A DNA stretch of 64,000 bases, taken from positions 1 through 64,000 of the forward strand of contig NZ_JAJJBU010000013.1 of the NCBI RefSeq assembly GCF_020905375.1, read 5' to 3'. Positions within the stretch are counted from its first letter, which is position 1. The number at the start of each line of letters is the position of its first letter. Made by a program: the position numbers and the translations under genes. This document shows, piece by piece, positions 37,076-46,511 of this stretch. The DNA comes from Arthrobacter cryoconiti (lineage in GTDB: Bacteria > Actinomycetota > Actinomycetes > Actinomycetales > Micrococcaceae). Under the pieces are notes generated by a model that saw only the letters and a program-made list of their open reading frames with translations, was not told the origin of the DNA and made no database searches.

Positions 37076-38440
37076 ATGACAGAGCACAATGCGTCAACCA
37101 CCCCGGTGGCGTCAGAACGCAGAAGCACACAGGGCAGCACAGCCATTCTTGGGCGCTTAACTCTTCGGGACGTGGTGGTCCTCGGAGCGGTCCTCGTCAT
37201 TTTCGTGGCATCTTTGCTTCCGGTGCTCTCCTACAGTTTCGCTGGAAATCTGTGGAGCCTGGCTGGGCTGTACTTCCTCGGGATTGGCGTCGTCTTGCCG
37301 TTGTCGGTAGGGGTACTATTTACGGTTCGACGCCTGAGCCCGGAAATGAAGCCACGCATCGGATCGCTCTCGGCTGACCAGTACGCGTCCGTCGTAGCCT
37401 CTTTCTCCGCAGCCTTCTTCTTCCTCACCACCGTCACGGCCTTCGCCATCCCTTATGTGGTGGGTTTGATTGGTGCTCTGGTGCTCCTAGCCGCCACGGT
37501 TCTGGCGCGCTGGATTCCGGTATTTGCTGTGGACTTTTCGAACCGTACAGAGATTCCCGCCCATCTTGCAGCGCGCGACGCCGTTCCCGCGCGACGCCGG
37601 CCAGCGTCACCTAAACCTCAGCTTGCTTTGCCTGCAGGACGCGAGGCCGGGAAGCCTGGTGCTGCGGGATTTGGTGCTGCGGGCTCGGCTGCGACGGGGC
37701 AGGGTTATGCGCCTGGTCAAGGCTTCGTAGCCGGGCAGTCGGGCCAGGTAAGCCAGCCCGGACAGCCCGTGCCAACGGGACAAACTGGGGGCTGGCATGC
37801 CCCGGATCAGCCGCTTGGACACACACCTGCAGGGCAAATATTCACACCCGCCACAGGTGGTCCCACCGGTACACAGTCAAGCTCTGCATCTTCGACGGGC
37901 AGCCACGCATCAGACTTAGCCGCACCTTCAGAGGCGGCTGCGGGGGTAACCTCGGCAGCCGGCGCGTCAGCGCCGCAATCGTCAACGGAGACTGCCGCAG
38001 CGCCCATCGTCGCTACCGGATCCGGTGCGCACTCCGAAGCCAATTCACGAGCCAGCGCTAAGGCTCCAGCTACCCCGGAGCCTGCGACCGGCGTCGTGCC
38101 GTCAGCGCAAACCTCGGCAATGGCGGCGGCGGCGCCCGCCACCGTGATGAATCCAAAGGTGGTCGACCCCGAAGTTGCGGCTCCGGCAGCAGAGACTATT
38201 GGTGCCACAGTGGATCCGCATGCCTCAAGCGCGGCGACGCAGCCGTTCTGGTTTGCCGTGGACCGCGCGCAAAACGTGGTGGATGAGCGATCCCGCCAAT
38301 TCGCTTTCAAGCTGGCACCGGGTTCTTGGATCCTTGCGTTGGAAGATCGCGGGAGCAGCTTTCTGGTCCAGGACAGCCACGGAAAGACGGGTGTTTTGCT
38401 CGATCTCATAGGGATTGAGCGGGCACCCTCGGGTAGCTAA
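37076..38440 (+). CDS. Membrane protein with long Ala/Pro/Gly linker and conserved C-terminal domain
   Basis: A 454-residue protein. Residues about 28-150 contain four membrane helices (VVVLGAVLVIFVASLLPVL, LYFLGIGVVLPLSVGVLF and two more). Residues about 160-385 are low-complexity, with GQ-, TP- and A-rich stretches. The last 65 residues form a compact domain (PFWFAVDRAQNVVDE, PGSWILALEDRGSSFLVQDSHGKTGVLLDL). I do not recognise a named family. The tail may be a small beta-barrel-like domain, which is inference. It precedes nth by only 3 nt, so the two may be co-transcribed. The ATG has AAGGAG upstream. Confidence 0.75.
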   Translation: MTEHNASTTPVASERRSTQGSTAILGRLTLRDVVVLGAVLVIFVASLLPVLSYSFAGNLWSLAGLYFLGIGVVLPLSVGVLFTVRRLSPEMKPRIGSLSADQYASVVASFSAAFFFLTTVTAFAIPYVVGLIGALVLLAATVLARWIPVFAVDFSNRTEIPAHLAARDAVPARRRPASPKPQLALPAGREAGKPGAAGFGAAGSAATGQGYAPGQGFVAGQSGQVSQPGQPVPTGQTGGWHAPDQPLGHTPAGQIFTPATGGPTGTQSSSASSTGSHASDLAAPSEAAAGVTSAAGASAPQSSTETAAAPIVATGSGAHSEANSRASAKAPATPEPATGVVPSAQTSAMAAAAPATVMNPKVVDPEVAAPAAETIGATVDPHASSAATQPFWFAVDRAQNVVDERSRQFAFKLAPGSWILALEDRGSSFLVQDSHGKTGVLLDLIGIERAPSGS

Positions 38441-38443
38441 TCA

Positions 38444-39313
38444 GTGATAGTTGTGGAGGACGATTCGCCGCTGGCGCTTAAGCGTCGGGCCCGGAAAATA
38501 AACCGCGAGTTGGCGCAGCTGTACCCATACGCGCACGCGGAGCTGGACTTCCGGAACCCGTTTGAGTTGCTGGTGGCGACAGTTCTTTCCGCGCAGACCA
38601 CTGATGTGCGAGTCAATGCCACCACGCCGGCGCTTTTTGCTCGCTATCCCACGGCGCGGGCGTTGTCCGAGGCTCCTCGGGTGGAACTCGAAGAGATGAT
38701 CCGCTCGACGGGCTTTTTCCGAGCGAAAGCGGGCAATTTGCTGGCCCTGGCAACCCGCATTGCCGACGAGTACGACGGCGTTGTACCGGGAACGCTGGAG
38801 GCGCTGATTACGCTTCCGGGAGTCGGGCGCAAAACAGCAAACGTGGTGCTGGGCAATGCCTTTGGGATTCCCGGGATCACCATAGATACGCACTTTATCC
38901 GGTTAGCCCGCCGTTTTCATTGGACTGCTTCAGAGGATCCCGTCCGGATTGAGACGGATGTGGCTGCCCTCTTTGAGCGCAAGGATTGGACCATGCTTTC
39001 GCACCGTGTGGTCTTTCATGGGCGGCGTATTTGCCATGCGCGCAAACCTGCCTGCGGGGTCTGCCCCATTGCACACTTGTGCCCCTCCTACGGTGACGGG
39101 GAAGTAGACCCCATCAAGGCCGCGAAACTGTTGAAATACGAGATGGCGCCAGGACAAGAGGCTTTGCATGCTCGCATGCTGGCCGACGTCGGCCAGGCCG
39201 CTCTGTTCCGCCAACAGTCCCAACGTGCGGCCCGGCTCGGGGTGGACCTGGATGAGCTCTTGGCGAGCGATGAAACGACAATCGTTCCTGCGGCTAATCA
39301 GGAAGACTTATGA
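38444..39313 (+). CDS. nth: Endonuclease III (DNA glycosylase/AP lyase)
   Basis: A 289-residue base-excision repair enzyme for oxidised pyrimidines. The helix-hairpin-helix is [14 protein letters not shown] with catalytic Lys130, and Asp148 (TIDTHFIRL) is the second catalytic residue. The 4Fe-4S loop Cys197-x6-Cys204-x2-Cys207-x5-Cys213 is complete. The C-terminus extends about 70 residues past the cluster, longer than in E. coli. GTG at 38444 or 38453 may be the start. The stop overlaps the NUDIX start as ATGA. Confidence 0.96.
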   Translation: MIVVEDDSPLALKRRARKINRELAQLYPYAHAELDFRNPFELLVATVLSAQTTDVRVNATTPALFARYPTARALSEAPRVELEEMIRSTGFFRAKAGNLLALATRIADEYDGVVPGTLEALITLPGVGRKTANVVLGNAFGIPGITIDTHFIRLARRFHWTASEDPVRIETDVAALFERKDWTMLSHRVVFHGRRICHARKPACGVCPIAHLCPSYGDGEVDPIKAAKLLKYEMAPGQEALHARMLADVGQAALFRQQSQRAARLGVDLDELLASDETTIVPAANQEDL

Positions 39314-39990
39314 GCGCCTACTCGCAGTTGGCGGCATTGGGGGAACGGGCCCGTATGGGGTCTTTGACCGTGCCGGCCCCCCTGCGCGCGATGGACTCGC
39401 GGGGGGCTCGAGCAGAGCGGCCGGCTGCCGTGCTGCTCCTTTTTGGTGTTTTGGATTCGATACCTGCAACATCGAGCAAACCGCTAGTATCAGCGGACCT
39501 GGACATCTTGTTGGTGCAACGTGCGGCGACCCTGAGTAATCATCCAGGCCAGGTTGCCTTCCCAGGCGGCGGTGTAGAGCCACGTGACGCTTCGTTCATT
39601 GCGGCTGCGCTTCGCGAAGCCCGAGAAGAAACTGGGCTTGATCCATCCGGAGTGGAGATTCTGGGCACGCTTGCGCCCGTACCCGTGTCCGTGAGCAATT
39701 TTATGGTCACTCCCGTCTTGGGATGGTGGGCTCGCCAATCGCCGGTGGACGTGGTGGACTATGGTGAATCCGCTCAGGTTTTCCGCGTACCAGTGCGTGA
39801 CCTCCTCGACCCGGATAATCGTCTTACGGCCACGATTAAGCGAGATGGCCACAATTACCACGGACCCGCTTTCACTATCAACGGCATGGTGGTGTGGGGT
39901 TTTACGGCCGGAATCCTTTCACACGTACTGGACGAGCTGGGCTGGTCAGTGCCCTGGGATGCATCCCGTCAAATCCCTGCACCTGTTTAG
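39310..39990 (+). CDS. NUDIX hydrolase, CoA-pyrophosphatase type
   Basis: A 226-residue protein with a full Nudix box ([26 protein letters not shown]). The upstream [23 protein letters not shown] is the UPF0035-like motif (NHPGQVxFPGG) found in NudL-type CoA pyrophosphatases. It should therefore cleave CoA or related dinucleotides; activity here is inferred. It overlaps nth by 4 nt (ATGA), a common actinobacterial pairing. Confidence 0.9.
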   Translation: MSAYSQLAALGERARMGSLTVPAPLRAMDSRGARAERPAAVLLLFGVLDSIPATSSKPLVSADLDILLVQRAATLSNHPGQVAFPGGGVEPRDASFIAAALREAREETGLDPSGVEILGTLAPVPVSVSNFMVTPVLGWWARQSPVDVVDYGESAQVFRVPVRDLLDPDNRLTATIKRDGHNYHGPAFTINGMVVWGFTAGILSHVLDELGWSVPWDASRQIPAPV

Positions 39991-40035
39991 ATCTGCACCT
40001 GTTTAAATACCGGGCATGTTTAAATACCGGGCATG
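39977..40035. repeat. Short direct repeats after the NUDIX gene
   Basis: CTGCACCTGTTTA occurs at 39977-39989 and 39993-40005. It is followed by two exact 17-bp tandem copies of TTTAAATACCGGGCATG (40002-40018 and 40019-40035). The repeats span the 3' end of the NUDIX gene and the convergent gap, and look like local duplication. Confidence 0.9.
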
Positions 40036-40054
40036 AGAAAGCTGCGAGTGGGGT

Positions 40055-41779
40055 TTACTTAGCGTCCGCGTAGGACTCCACAACCATGACGTTGACGGGA
40101 AACTCCAACGGAATCTCGCCGAACAGCAACCTTGTAGCCGCCCGGGATGATTCATGAACGATCGCCGTCACCGTGTCTACCAGAGCATCTGGACAGTGAA
40201 CCATCACTTCGTCGTGAAGGAAGAACACAAGCTCTGGACGGTCCATTTCTCTGGTTGTTCCACGATGTGTGCCTGTGCTCGTCTCAAGTGCTGCCTCCGC
40301 GCTCACATTTTCTTCAAGAACCAGTGCGCGTAACCGACGTCGGAGTTCAGCAAGCCAACAGCATGCCCATTCAGCGGCGGTTCCTTGGACCACAAAGTTA
40401 CGGGTGAAGCGACCACGGCTGCGGGCTGCGGACTCGGCTCTGCGTTGTTCCTCGGCGCTGCTGCTGCGCTGATCAGCGAGCCACTTGGCAGAGACGGGAG
40501 GTGTGCTCCGGCCCAGACGTGTGGAGACTTGTTCCCCCCGTTCCCCGGCTCGTGCGGCCTGCTCAACAAAACCAACTGCGCGCGGATACATGCGGGCAAG
40601 TTGGGGCATCAATCGTCCGGACTCACCGGTGGTGGCGCCGTAGATGGCACCCAACATCGCCACTTTGGCCATGGACCTCTCGCCGCCAAAGCCTTGGGCC
40701 GCGACTCCTGCATAGAGGTCCTTGTCACGGCCAGCTGCGGCCATGGCAGAATCCTGGGCCAAAGCAGCCAGCACTCGAGGCTCTAGCTGTGCGGCATCGG
40801 CCACAATCAATTTATGGCCGGGATCTGAGCGAGCAGCACCCCTAATTTGTTTCGGAATCTGCATGGCTCCACCTCCGCGTGACGCCCACCGGCCAGAAAC
40901 CACCCCGCCAACCATATATTCGGAGTGGAAGCGGCCATCATGGACCCACTGCGCCAACCATGCCCAGCCGTTTGTCGTGAAGAGGCGGCTCAGTTTCCGG
41001 TAGGCCAACAAGGGCTCGATCACGGGGTGCTTGAATTCTTGCAGTTCCCACGCCCGGGTAGATTTGGCATCGATTCCGGCGCGATGCAGGGCCCTCATCA
41101 ATTCCTGAGGGGAGTCAGGGTTCAATCCAGGCGCATCCAAGAGGGTCCGGAGTCGGGCGGCGAGCGTATCCATCTTTTCGGGCCGGTGGTATTCGAGTGG
41201 TTCTGTTCCGAGCGCTTCATTGAGCAAGCTCCTATGTAGGTCTTCGCGAAAAGGAATACCTACATACTCCATCTCGGCGGCAACAAGAGCGCACGCAGAT
41301 TCGGCACTGAGGAGAAGTGTGAGCCTGGCGGGGTGTGTGGAGGAGGAAACGGCCGCCTTTTGAGCCGCCAACTCTGCCGCAACGTGTGCTCCGTCCCAGC
41401 CGGGACGCTCGTTTGGGGTTTCAAAGAGGCTCTCTTGGTTGCGCACCGCAACGGCAGGTCCAACATCGTGGGCTAGAGGGAGTGCCGTGCTGCGGTAGCC
41501 CGTGGTAGCGGCAAAATTTGAGGACAGGAGAATGTTTTGACACAGTGCGAGATCGTGACAGCGTTCCACGCGTACCCCTGCGGCTAGAAGCTCCGGATAC
41601 CAGTGTTGCGCGCGGTCCCACACCCACCTCGGACCGTGCTGTTGCTCGATGCGTCGGACAAGTTCTGCCAAGCCCGCTCGTGCCACCGTTTCCTCGGGTG
41701 CAGCCAAATGTCCGTCGTCGCGCAGCAGTTGGACTGCCACGTCGATGTTCCCCGATGATGTGGACAAAAGTGCGTACAT
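40055..41779 (-). CDS. Bifunctional 3'-5' exonuclease/DNA polymerase, family A (actinobacterial type)
   Basis: A 574-residue PolA-like protein without a 5'-nuclease domain. Polymerase motif A is IVADAAQLEPRVLAAL with the catalytic Asp. Motif B is RSMAKVAMLGAIYG with Lys and Tyr, and motif C is FLHDEVMVHC. The N-terminal half is a divergent exonuclease-like domain. Such proteins are widespread in actinobacteria and distinct from DNA polymerase I. Their role in repair is assumed rather than established. The ATG at 41779 (MYALLSTS) follows GGAG/GGAGG; the upstream frame is unconserved. It diverges from the ssd/tad genes. Confidence 0.88.
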   Translation of the reverse strand: MYALLSTSSGNIDVAVQLLRDDGHLAAPEETVARAGLAELVRRIEQQHGPRWVWDRAQHWYPELLAAGVRVERCHDLALCQNILLSSNFAATTGYRSTALPLAHDVGPAVAVRNQESLFETPNERPGWDGAHVAAELAAQKAAVSSSTHPARLTLLLSAESACALVAAEMEYVGIPFREDLHRSLLNEALGTEPLEYHRPEKMDTLAARLRTLLDAPGLNPDSPQELMRALHRAGIDAKSTRAWELQEFKHPVIEPLLAYRKLSRLFTTNGWAWLAQWVHDGRFHSEYMVGGVVSGRWASRGGGAMQIPKQIRGAARSDPGHKLIVADAAQLEPRVLAALAQDSAMAAAGRDKDLYAGVAAQGFGGERSMAKVAMLGAIYGATTGESGRLMPQLARMYPRAVGFVEQAARAGERGEQVSTRLGRSTPPVSAKWLADQRSSSAEEQRRAESAARSRGRFTRNFVVQGTAAEWACCWLAELRRRLRALVLEENVSAEAALETSTGTHRGTTREMDRPELVFFLHDEVMVHCPDALVDTVTAIVHESSRAATRLLFGEIPLEFPVNVMVVESYADAK

Positions 41780-41901
41780 TCCTCCATTCTCCACTGCCGG
41801 GCAGACACAAAGCCCCTCCACAGCTTTCGCATGCGGCGGCCTTGTCCACAAATAGTCTCAAGAGGCTGGAGAGTGCTGTTGTTTGGGTGAAAAGTGGAGC
41901 C

Positions 41902-43065
41902 ATGACAAGCAGAAGCAACTCACGGCGCTCGGCGAGCGCTCAGATCGGAAATCTGGGGACGGACGGGCCGTGGTTGCCCGCCTCCGCTACAGCCGTTCTG
42001 GTGATCACGGGCTCTCTTGCGCTGCAAAGTGAGGTGGGACGGGTGGCCGGCGCAGCCGCCGTCGAGTTGGTCATTGCGGAAACGGTGGAGCAAAGCGGTG
42101 GACGGTGGGACGGTATCGCAGCAATACTTATCGGCAGCGACCGGTCCGGCACGCTACCTGGTTGGCGGGGCCCAACCGTGGTGGTTGGGCCGCCGGAAGA
42201 TACTGCGCAGATGTGGCGCCAAGCTACCAGATTGGGGGCTGATCGGGTCGCTGTTCTTCCGGATTCAGCTCAATGGCTGGCTAACTATCTGACCCGGCTG
42301 CGTGAGCCCGATGTTGGAGGCAGAGTCGTGGGTGTCATTGGCGGATGTGGGGGAGCGGGTGCCACAACGCTGGCTGCACTGCTGGCCGCAGCTTCAGCAG
42401 CGCGTGGCACGCGATCGCTCTTGGTGGACGGGGACGCCTGGGGCGGTGGTCTCGATTCAGCCGTTGCCGGAGGGGACGCGCCGGGTCTTCGGTGGCCAGA
42501 CTTGTTTAATGCCTCCGGTGCGATTAACCCTGAACAGCTCGCTGCTGCCCTGCCGAAGATGGGTGAAATGTCGCTGCTCTCGTGGGCGCCGACGAATGTT
42601 GAAGCATCCGCCAGCCGTCGGGATGCTGCGGCGGCAACAAGAGAGGTAATACGCGCGGCCCGGGATGCTTTTGGACTAGTGGTGGTCGATCTAGGCCGGT
42701 CCTCGGACTCGGTGGCGAATTTAGGGGTCCACTGTGACGGATTCCTGCTGGTAGTTCCGGGACGGTTACCAGCGGCAGTCGCTGCAGCCAACGTGCGCTC
42801 AGCATTGCCTCTGGCACCTGTGGGGCTCGTAGTCCGGGGTCCGCTGGTCGAAGGTGTGGACGCGGAGCTGGTGGCTGCCGCCGTGGGGGTGGCGTGTGTG
42901 GGTGTGTTTCCCCAGCTACGCAAGGTGGGAGACATGCTTGAAGAAGGCCAGCTATACGAGGTGGCGGTGGGCAGGAAGATGCGCCGGATGATCGACAGCG
43001 TCTTGGCCTGGATGTCTGGCGGTGCCGAGAATATTTACGCGTATGGGCAGGCAGGAGTTCCATAA
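41902..43065 (+). CDS. Septum-site-determining-protein-like ATPase (Ssd/CpaE-like)
   Basis: A 387-residue MinD/ParA-fold protein related to mycobacterial Rv3660c and to CpaE of Tad systems. The N-terminal receiver-like domain (about 20-130) precedes a deviant Walker A (GVIGGCGGAGATTLAALLA). LLVDGDAWGGGLDSAV and VVVDLGRSSDS follow. The ATG at 41902 has GTGGAG upstream. Its stop overlaps the tadA start by one base. In Tad clusters this protein localises the secretion machine; its alternative name comes from division effects in mycobacteria. Confidence 0.88.
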   Translation: MTSRSNSRRSASAQIGNLGTDGPWLPASATAVLVITGSLALQSEVGRVAGAAAVELVIAETVEQSGGRWDGIAAILIGSDRSGTLPGWRGPTVVVGPPEDTAQMWRQATRLGADRVAVLPDSAQWLANYLTRLREPDVGGRVVGVIGGCGGAGATTLAALLAAASAARGTRSLLVDGDAWGGGLDSAVAGGDAPGLRWPDLFNASGAINPEQLAAALPKMGEMSLLSWAPTNVEASASRRDAAAATREVIRAARDAFGLVVVDLGRSSDSVANLGVHCDGFLLVVPGRLPAAVAAANVRSALPLAPVGLVVRGPLVEGVDAELVAAAVGVACVGVFPQLRKVGDMLEEGQLYEVAVGRKMRRMIDSVLAWMSGGAENIYAYGQAGVP

Positions 43066-44321
43066 TGACCCGACACAGAGCCGAGCGGCGCGGTGCGGGT
43101 CTGCGGCCAAGTCCCGCGATTGATTTAGGACTTCTAGAGTCGGTGCGCCGCAGTGTTCTCTCGGAGTCTGGGCCTGTCACCGGGTTGCGTGTGGCAGCTG
43201 CGCTCCGGGACAGCGGCCGACTGCTGGGTGCCACCGGGTCGCTGGCAGCAATGGACAGAATTACCGCTGAACTAAGTGGGCTGGGGCCGTTGCAGGAGCT
43301 CGTTAGCGATCCCCGCGTGACGGATATATTCGTCAATTCCCCCAATTCAGTCTGGCTGGATCGAGGAATGGGTCCGGAACGCGTTGATGTTGCCTTTGAC
43401 AGCGAGGCAACCTTGCGGGCACTGGCCGTTCGGCTCATCGCTGTTGGAGGGAGAAGGCTTGATGACAGTTCGCCGTGCGTGGATGTGAAGATCGATCCTG
43501 GCTACCGTGTCCACGCTGTACTTACCCCGATTTCTTCCGCAGGAACCTTGCTGTCTATTCGTATCAGGCGTCCACGAGTCTTCACTTTGAAAGAACTACA
43601 GACAAGCGGCTGTATTCATCCGGTGATGGGTTCGGTGCTCCGAGGAATGGTAGCGGCAAGACTCAATTTTTTGATCAGCGGGTCCACGGGCACGGGAAAA
43701 ACGACTCTCCTCTCAACGCTGTTGGGGCTGTGCAATCCCAAGGAACGGCTGGTGCTGATCGAGGATGCGGCTGAGCTGAACCCGGACCACCCTCATGTTC
43801 TGACGTTGGAGGCCCGCCATTCCAATACCGAGGGTGCCGGCACCATCGACTTGGATGAGCTGATTCGCCAAGCCTTACGGATGACCCCGGGTCGATTAAT
43901 TGTGGGTGAGTGCCGTGGCCGGGAAGTACGGGAACTGTTGATGGCGCTGAACACGGGCCACAGCGGTGGGGGCGGCACCATCCATGCCAACAGTGCCATG
44001 GACGTTCCGGCACGACTCGTAGCGTTGGGTGTACTGGCTGATATGTCCACGGAGGCTGTGGCATTGCAGACGGCCAGTGCGCTTGATGTGGTGGTTCATC
44101 TGGAGCGGATAAACGGACTGCGGACAGTGTCTGAAATTGGAGTATTTTCTTTACTGGCTGGCAGCCTAGTCGTTGAATCGGCGATCAAGACGGAACCGGA
44201 AAATACGGGCATCGTCGCCGGACCAGGGTGGGCGGCACTTGCCGTGCGTTTGGGGCTCGACCCAGAAGGTACGGTCCTTGAGCGGTCCTGCTCTTTGGCG
44301 TCAGAGGAGGGCCAATTATGA
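43065..44321 (+). CDS. tadA: Tad secretion ATPase TadA (CpaF)
   Basis: A 418-residue type II/IV secretion ATPase that powers Flp pilus assembly. An N-terminal helical domain includes LGPLQELVSDPRVTDIFVNSP. Walker A is ISGSTGTGKTTLLSTLL, followed by the Asp box (VLIEDAAELNPDHPH) and Walker B/His box (RLIVGECRGREVRELL, HSGGGGTIHANSA). All motifs appear intact. It overlaps ssd by one base and tadB by four, consistent with a tightly coupled operon. Confidence 0.95.
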   Translation: MTRHRAERRGAGLRPSPAIDLGLLESVRRSVLSESGPVTGLRVAAALRDSGRLLGATGSLAAMDRITAELSGLGPLQELVSDPRVTDIFVNSPNSVWLDRGMGPERVDVAFDSEATLRALAVRLIAVGGRRLDDSSPCVDVKIDPGYRVHAVLTPISSAGTLLSIRIRRPRVFTLKELQTSGCIHPVMGSVLRGMVAARLNFLISGSTGTGKTTLLSTLLGLCNPKERLVLIEDAAELNPDHPHVLTLEARHSNTEGAGTIDLDELIRQALRMTPGRLIVGECRGREVRELLMALNTGHSGGGGTIHANSAMDVPARLVALGVLADMSTEAVALQTASALDVVVHLERINGLRTVSEIGVFSLLAGSLVVESAIKTEPENTGIVAGPGWAALAVRLGLDPEGTVLERSCSLASEEGQL

Positions 44322-45211
44322 GTGCTGTCTCTGTCTTTTTACTCTCCGCCGCTGCATGCCTGCTCTACTTTGTCCGCAGGCGTCCTTGGTCTGGCGAAGG
44401 CTGCGTCAAGGTGCGCTCTCGCACGAGTCAGTGGTTCTTGGGCGCCGGATGGTTTACTGAAGTATTTTCTGCCTCCGGAGACGCAGTGGGGACGTCCATG
44501 CCGCGTTTAGTTCGCCAGTTGTCAGCCTTGCTGGCTGCGGGGCGCAGTGGGCCTTCCTTGTGGGGGTCCCTCGCGGAAGTCTTGGCCTCGGAGAAGCCGG
44601 CGCAGACAACGCGTAGGAAACCACTAGGAAACGGAGCCGCACTCCAGGTGGTCTCGGCGACGCAGCGGGCTGCCTCCTTGGGGTTAGCTCCGTCGGCTGC
44701 TCTGCGCTTGGCATGTAAGGAGCGCAGCGAACGGCCCCGGTCGGGAAGCCCACCAAGTCTTCAGGGACCGCGCATCGGCGAACCGAACATGAGAACGTGG
44801 CTGGAGCTTGCGGCGTGCTTTGAAGTGTGTGAACGCAGCGGTGCGCCAGTGGCAGCGGTGCTTGCCAGGCTAGCCGCGCGACTTGAAATAGAGGAGGATG
44901 CTGCGGCCATGCGGGAGACTGCGTTGGCGGGTCCGCAAGCAACCGTTCGGCTACTAACCTGGCTACCATTTCTCGGCGTGGGGTTGGGCATGGCAATGGG
45001 AGTCGATCCGGTGGGAATCTTGGTGAGCAGTCCGTTGGGGTGGGCGTGCTTGTTCGTGGGATTGGGGTTTGTTGCGATTGGCAAATGGTGGTCAGGGCGC
45101 CTAATTTTAGCTGCAAGCCATGACAGCAGAAACGATGAAAAGTCGGATAGGACCAGCGTTCGCCACATATTGCAGCATAGAAGTACCCGGGTACATGAAA
45201 GGAGTCTGTGA
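44318..45211 (+). CDS. tadB: TadB-like inner-membrane protein (type II secretion F family)
   Basis: A 297-residue protein with an N-terminal hydrophobic segment, a central cytoplasmic domain (LVRQLSALLAAGRSGPSLWGSL, ASLGLAPSAALRLACK) and two C-terminal helices (LLTWLPFLGVGLGMAMG and LGWACLFVGLGFVAIGKWW). RLEIEEDAAAMRETALAGPQATVRLL is the GspF-type motif. It forms the membrane platform with TadC. The ATGA overlap with tadA couples translation. Confidence 0.88.
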   Translation: MSAVSVFLLSAAACLLYFVRRRPWSGEGCVKVRSRTSQWFLGAGWFTEVFSASGDAVGTSMPRLVRQLSALLAAGRSGPSLWGSLAEVLASEKPAQTTRRKPLGNGAALQVVSATQRAASLGLAPSAALRLACKERSERPRSGSPPSLQGPRIGEPNMRTWLELAACFEVCERSGAPVAAVLARLAARLEIEEDAAAMRETALAGPQATVRLLTWLPFLGVGLGMAMGVDPVGILVSSPLGWACLFVGLGFVAIGKWWSGRLILAASHDSRNDEKSDRTSVRHILQHRSTRVHERSL

Positions 45212-45215
45212 GGTC

Positions 45216-45842
45216 ATGGGCGCATGTGCGATCTTTGCCTTGCTGGCGTTGGTCCTAGTGTTTCTCACCGGCGAACAGGCGGGGCAACGGTGGGCTCGCC
45301 AAGCATGTTTTGTCACGAACGCAGGCAGGCAGAACGCAGGCAGGCAAAGCGCTGACAGGCAGAACGCTGGCAGGCAAAACGCAGGCGAGCAGCCGCAGAA
45401 CTCCGAGCCAAACGGCATTTGTGACGTTCCCCTGCTATTGGAACTTATTGGTTCTGCCTGCGAGAGTGGACTCGCTATTCCGCGGGCGCTGAGACTGGTA
45501 GCGGAGATTTCAACGCCCCAAGTAGGGGTGAGCCTGTCTCAGGTGGTGGCTGGTTTGGAGATCGGGGCATCATGGGAACACGCTTGGGAAGGAGCCTCCC
45601 ACCAAAGCGCGGTGGGAAGCATCCGTGATGCATTGAGCTTTGCGGCACTCACGGGTGCACCCGCGGCCCCACTACTTTATGCGGAGGCTGCCGCATGCCG
45701 GCGGGAGTCGCAACGAAATGCTGAGAAACGTGCTGCTGCATTGGGGGTGAAATTGGTGATTCCGTTGGGGCTATGTTCTCTTCCTGCTTTTGTGGTCTTG
45801 GGAATTATCCCTGTCGTAGTGGCCATGATCCCCGCACTATAG
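45216..45842 (+). CDS. tadC: TadC-like inner-membrane protein with NAGRQ repeats
   Basis: A 208-residue protein of the secretion F family. After an N-terminal helix (ACAIFALLALVLVFLTG) come five copies of a NAGRQ-like pentapeptide. The conserved domain follows: LLLELIGSACESGLAIPRALRLVA, then ESQRNAEKRAAALGVKLVIPLGLCSLPAFVVLGIIPVV. The ATG at 45216 follows AAAGGAG and starts 4 nt after the tadB stop; the frame is open from 45120. The pilin gene that normally comes next is 14.5 kb away. Confidence 0.85.
   Translation: MGACAIFALLALVLVFLTGEQAGQRWARQACFVTNAGRQNAGRQSADRQNAGRQNAGEQPQNSEPNGICDVPLLLELIGSACESGLAIPRALRLVAEISTPQVGVSLSQVVAGLEIGASWEHAWEGASHQSAVGSIRDALSFAALTGAPAAPLLYAEAAACRRESQRNAEKRAAALGVKLVIPLGLCSLPAFVVLGIIPVVVAMIPAL
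45318..45392 (+). repeat. Five 15-bp tandem repeats in tadC
   Basis: Units of AACGCAGGCAGGCAG-like sequence run from 45318 to 45392, encoding NAGRQ-NAGRQ-SADRQ-NAGRQ-NAGEQ. All are in frame, so copy-number changes would keep the reading frame. Confidence 0.9.
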
Positions 45843-45938
45843 CGGCGCTCCCGTGGTTGATTGGCTAAATGCCTCCGATTCCGAACGTGAGTGCCGAGCA
45901 ATCTGGGTGCTCCTTTCGACGCTGCTATGGTTGGCCGC

Positions 45939-46433
45939 ATGGTGAAATTCCGGTTCTTGAGCCTCTTCGTCACGCTGCTTGCGAGCCTTGCCCTGGAAGG
46001 GTGCGCGACTCCCGTGATGTGCCCTGCAATTGGGTGGATTAACACTATTGACGTCAACCTCACCGGAAACGTAGCGGACATTGCATCGCTCGAGCTGTGC
46101 GTCGACGGTGTGTGTGCCGCGTCGAGTACCGTTCAGCAAATACCAGTTGAGTCGCTTCGTCGGGCGACGCTTGTGCCGACGGGACCTGCGAGTGCTCCGA
46201 CGGGACTCACGACCGTTCCTCTGAATTTCTCCATCAACCGCATCGACCAACGGACGTGGCGAGCGTCGATGAGCATGGCGGCGCCTGCCACGCTCACCCT
46301 TCGCGCTCTGTCTTCAGCCCACAACGTGCTTGTGGAGCGGGAGATCGCACTCGAGTGGCGGCGTATGGGTGGTAGCGAGCAGTGCGGTGGCCCGAGTGAG
46401 GTCGGTCCCATCACCTTGGACATCCCGCTCTGA
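45939..46433 (+). CDS. Putative lipoprotein of unknown function
   Basis: A 164-residue protein. The signal peptide MVKFRFLSLFVTLLASLALEGC ends in a lipobox-like LEGC. The mature part has TIDVNLTGNVADIASLELCVDGVC and a beta-rich body ending GPITLDIPL, with five further cysteines that could pair. No family recognised. ATG at 45939 or 45927 may start it; ribosome binding sites are weak. It is the first gene of the inserted region and is followed by the peroxiredoxin. Confidence 0.65.
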   Translation: MVKFRFLSLFVTLLASLALEGCATPVMCPAIGWINTIDVNLTGNVADIASLELCVDGVCAASSTVQQIPVESLRRATLVPTGPASAPTGLTTVPLNFSINRIDQRTWRASMSMAAPATLTLRALSSAHNVLVEREIALEWRRMGGSEQCGGPSEVGPITLDIPL

Positions 46434-46511
46434 CATACTCGAAGATGTTGGCCCGTGGTCTCATTCGGCACCGGAGCAGCGTTCCAACCGTTGAGAAAGG
46501 AACCAACCACC

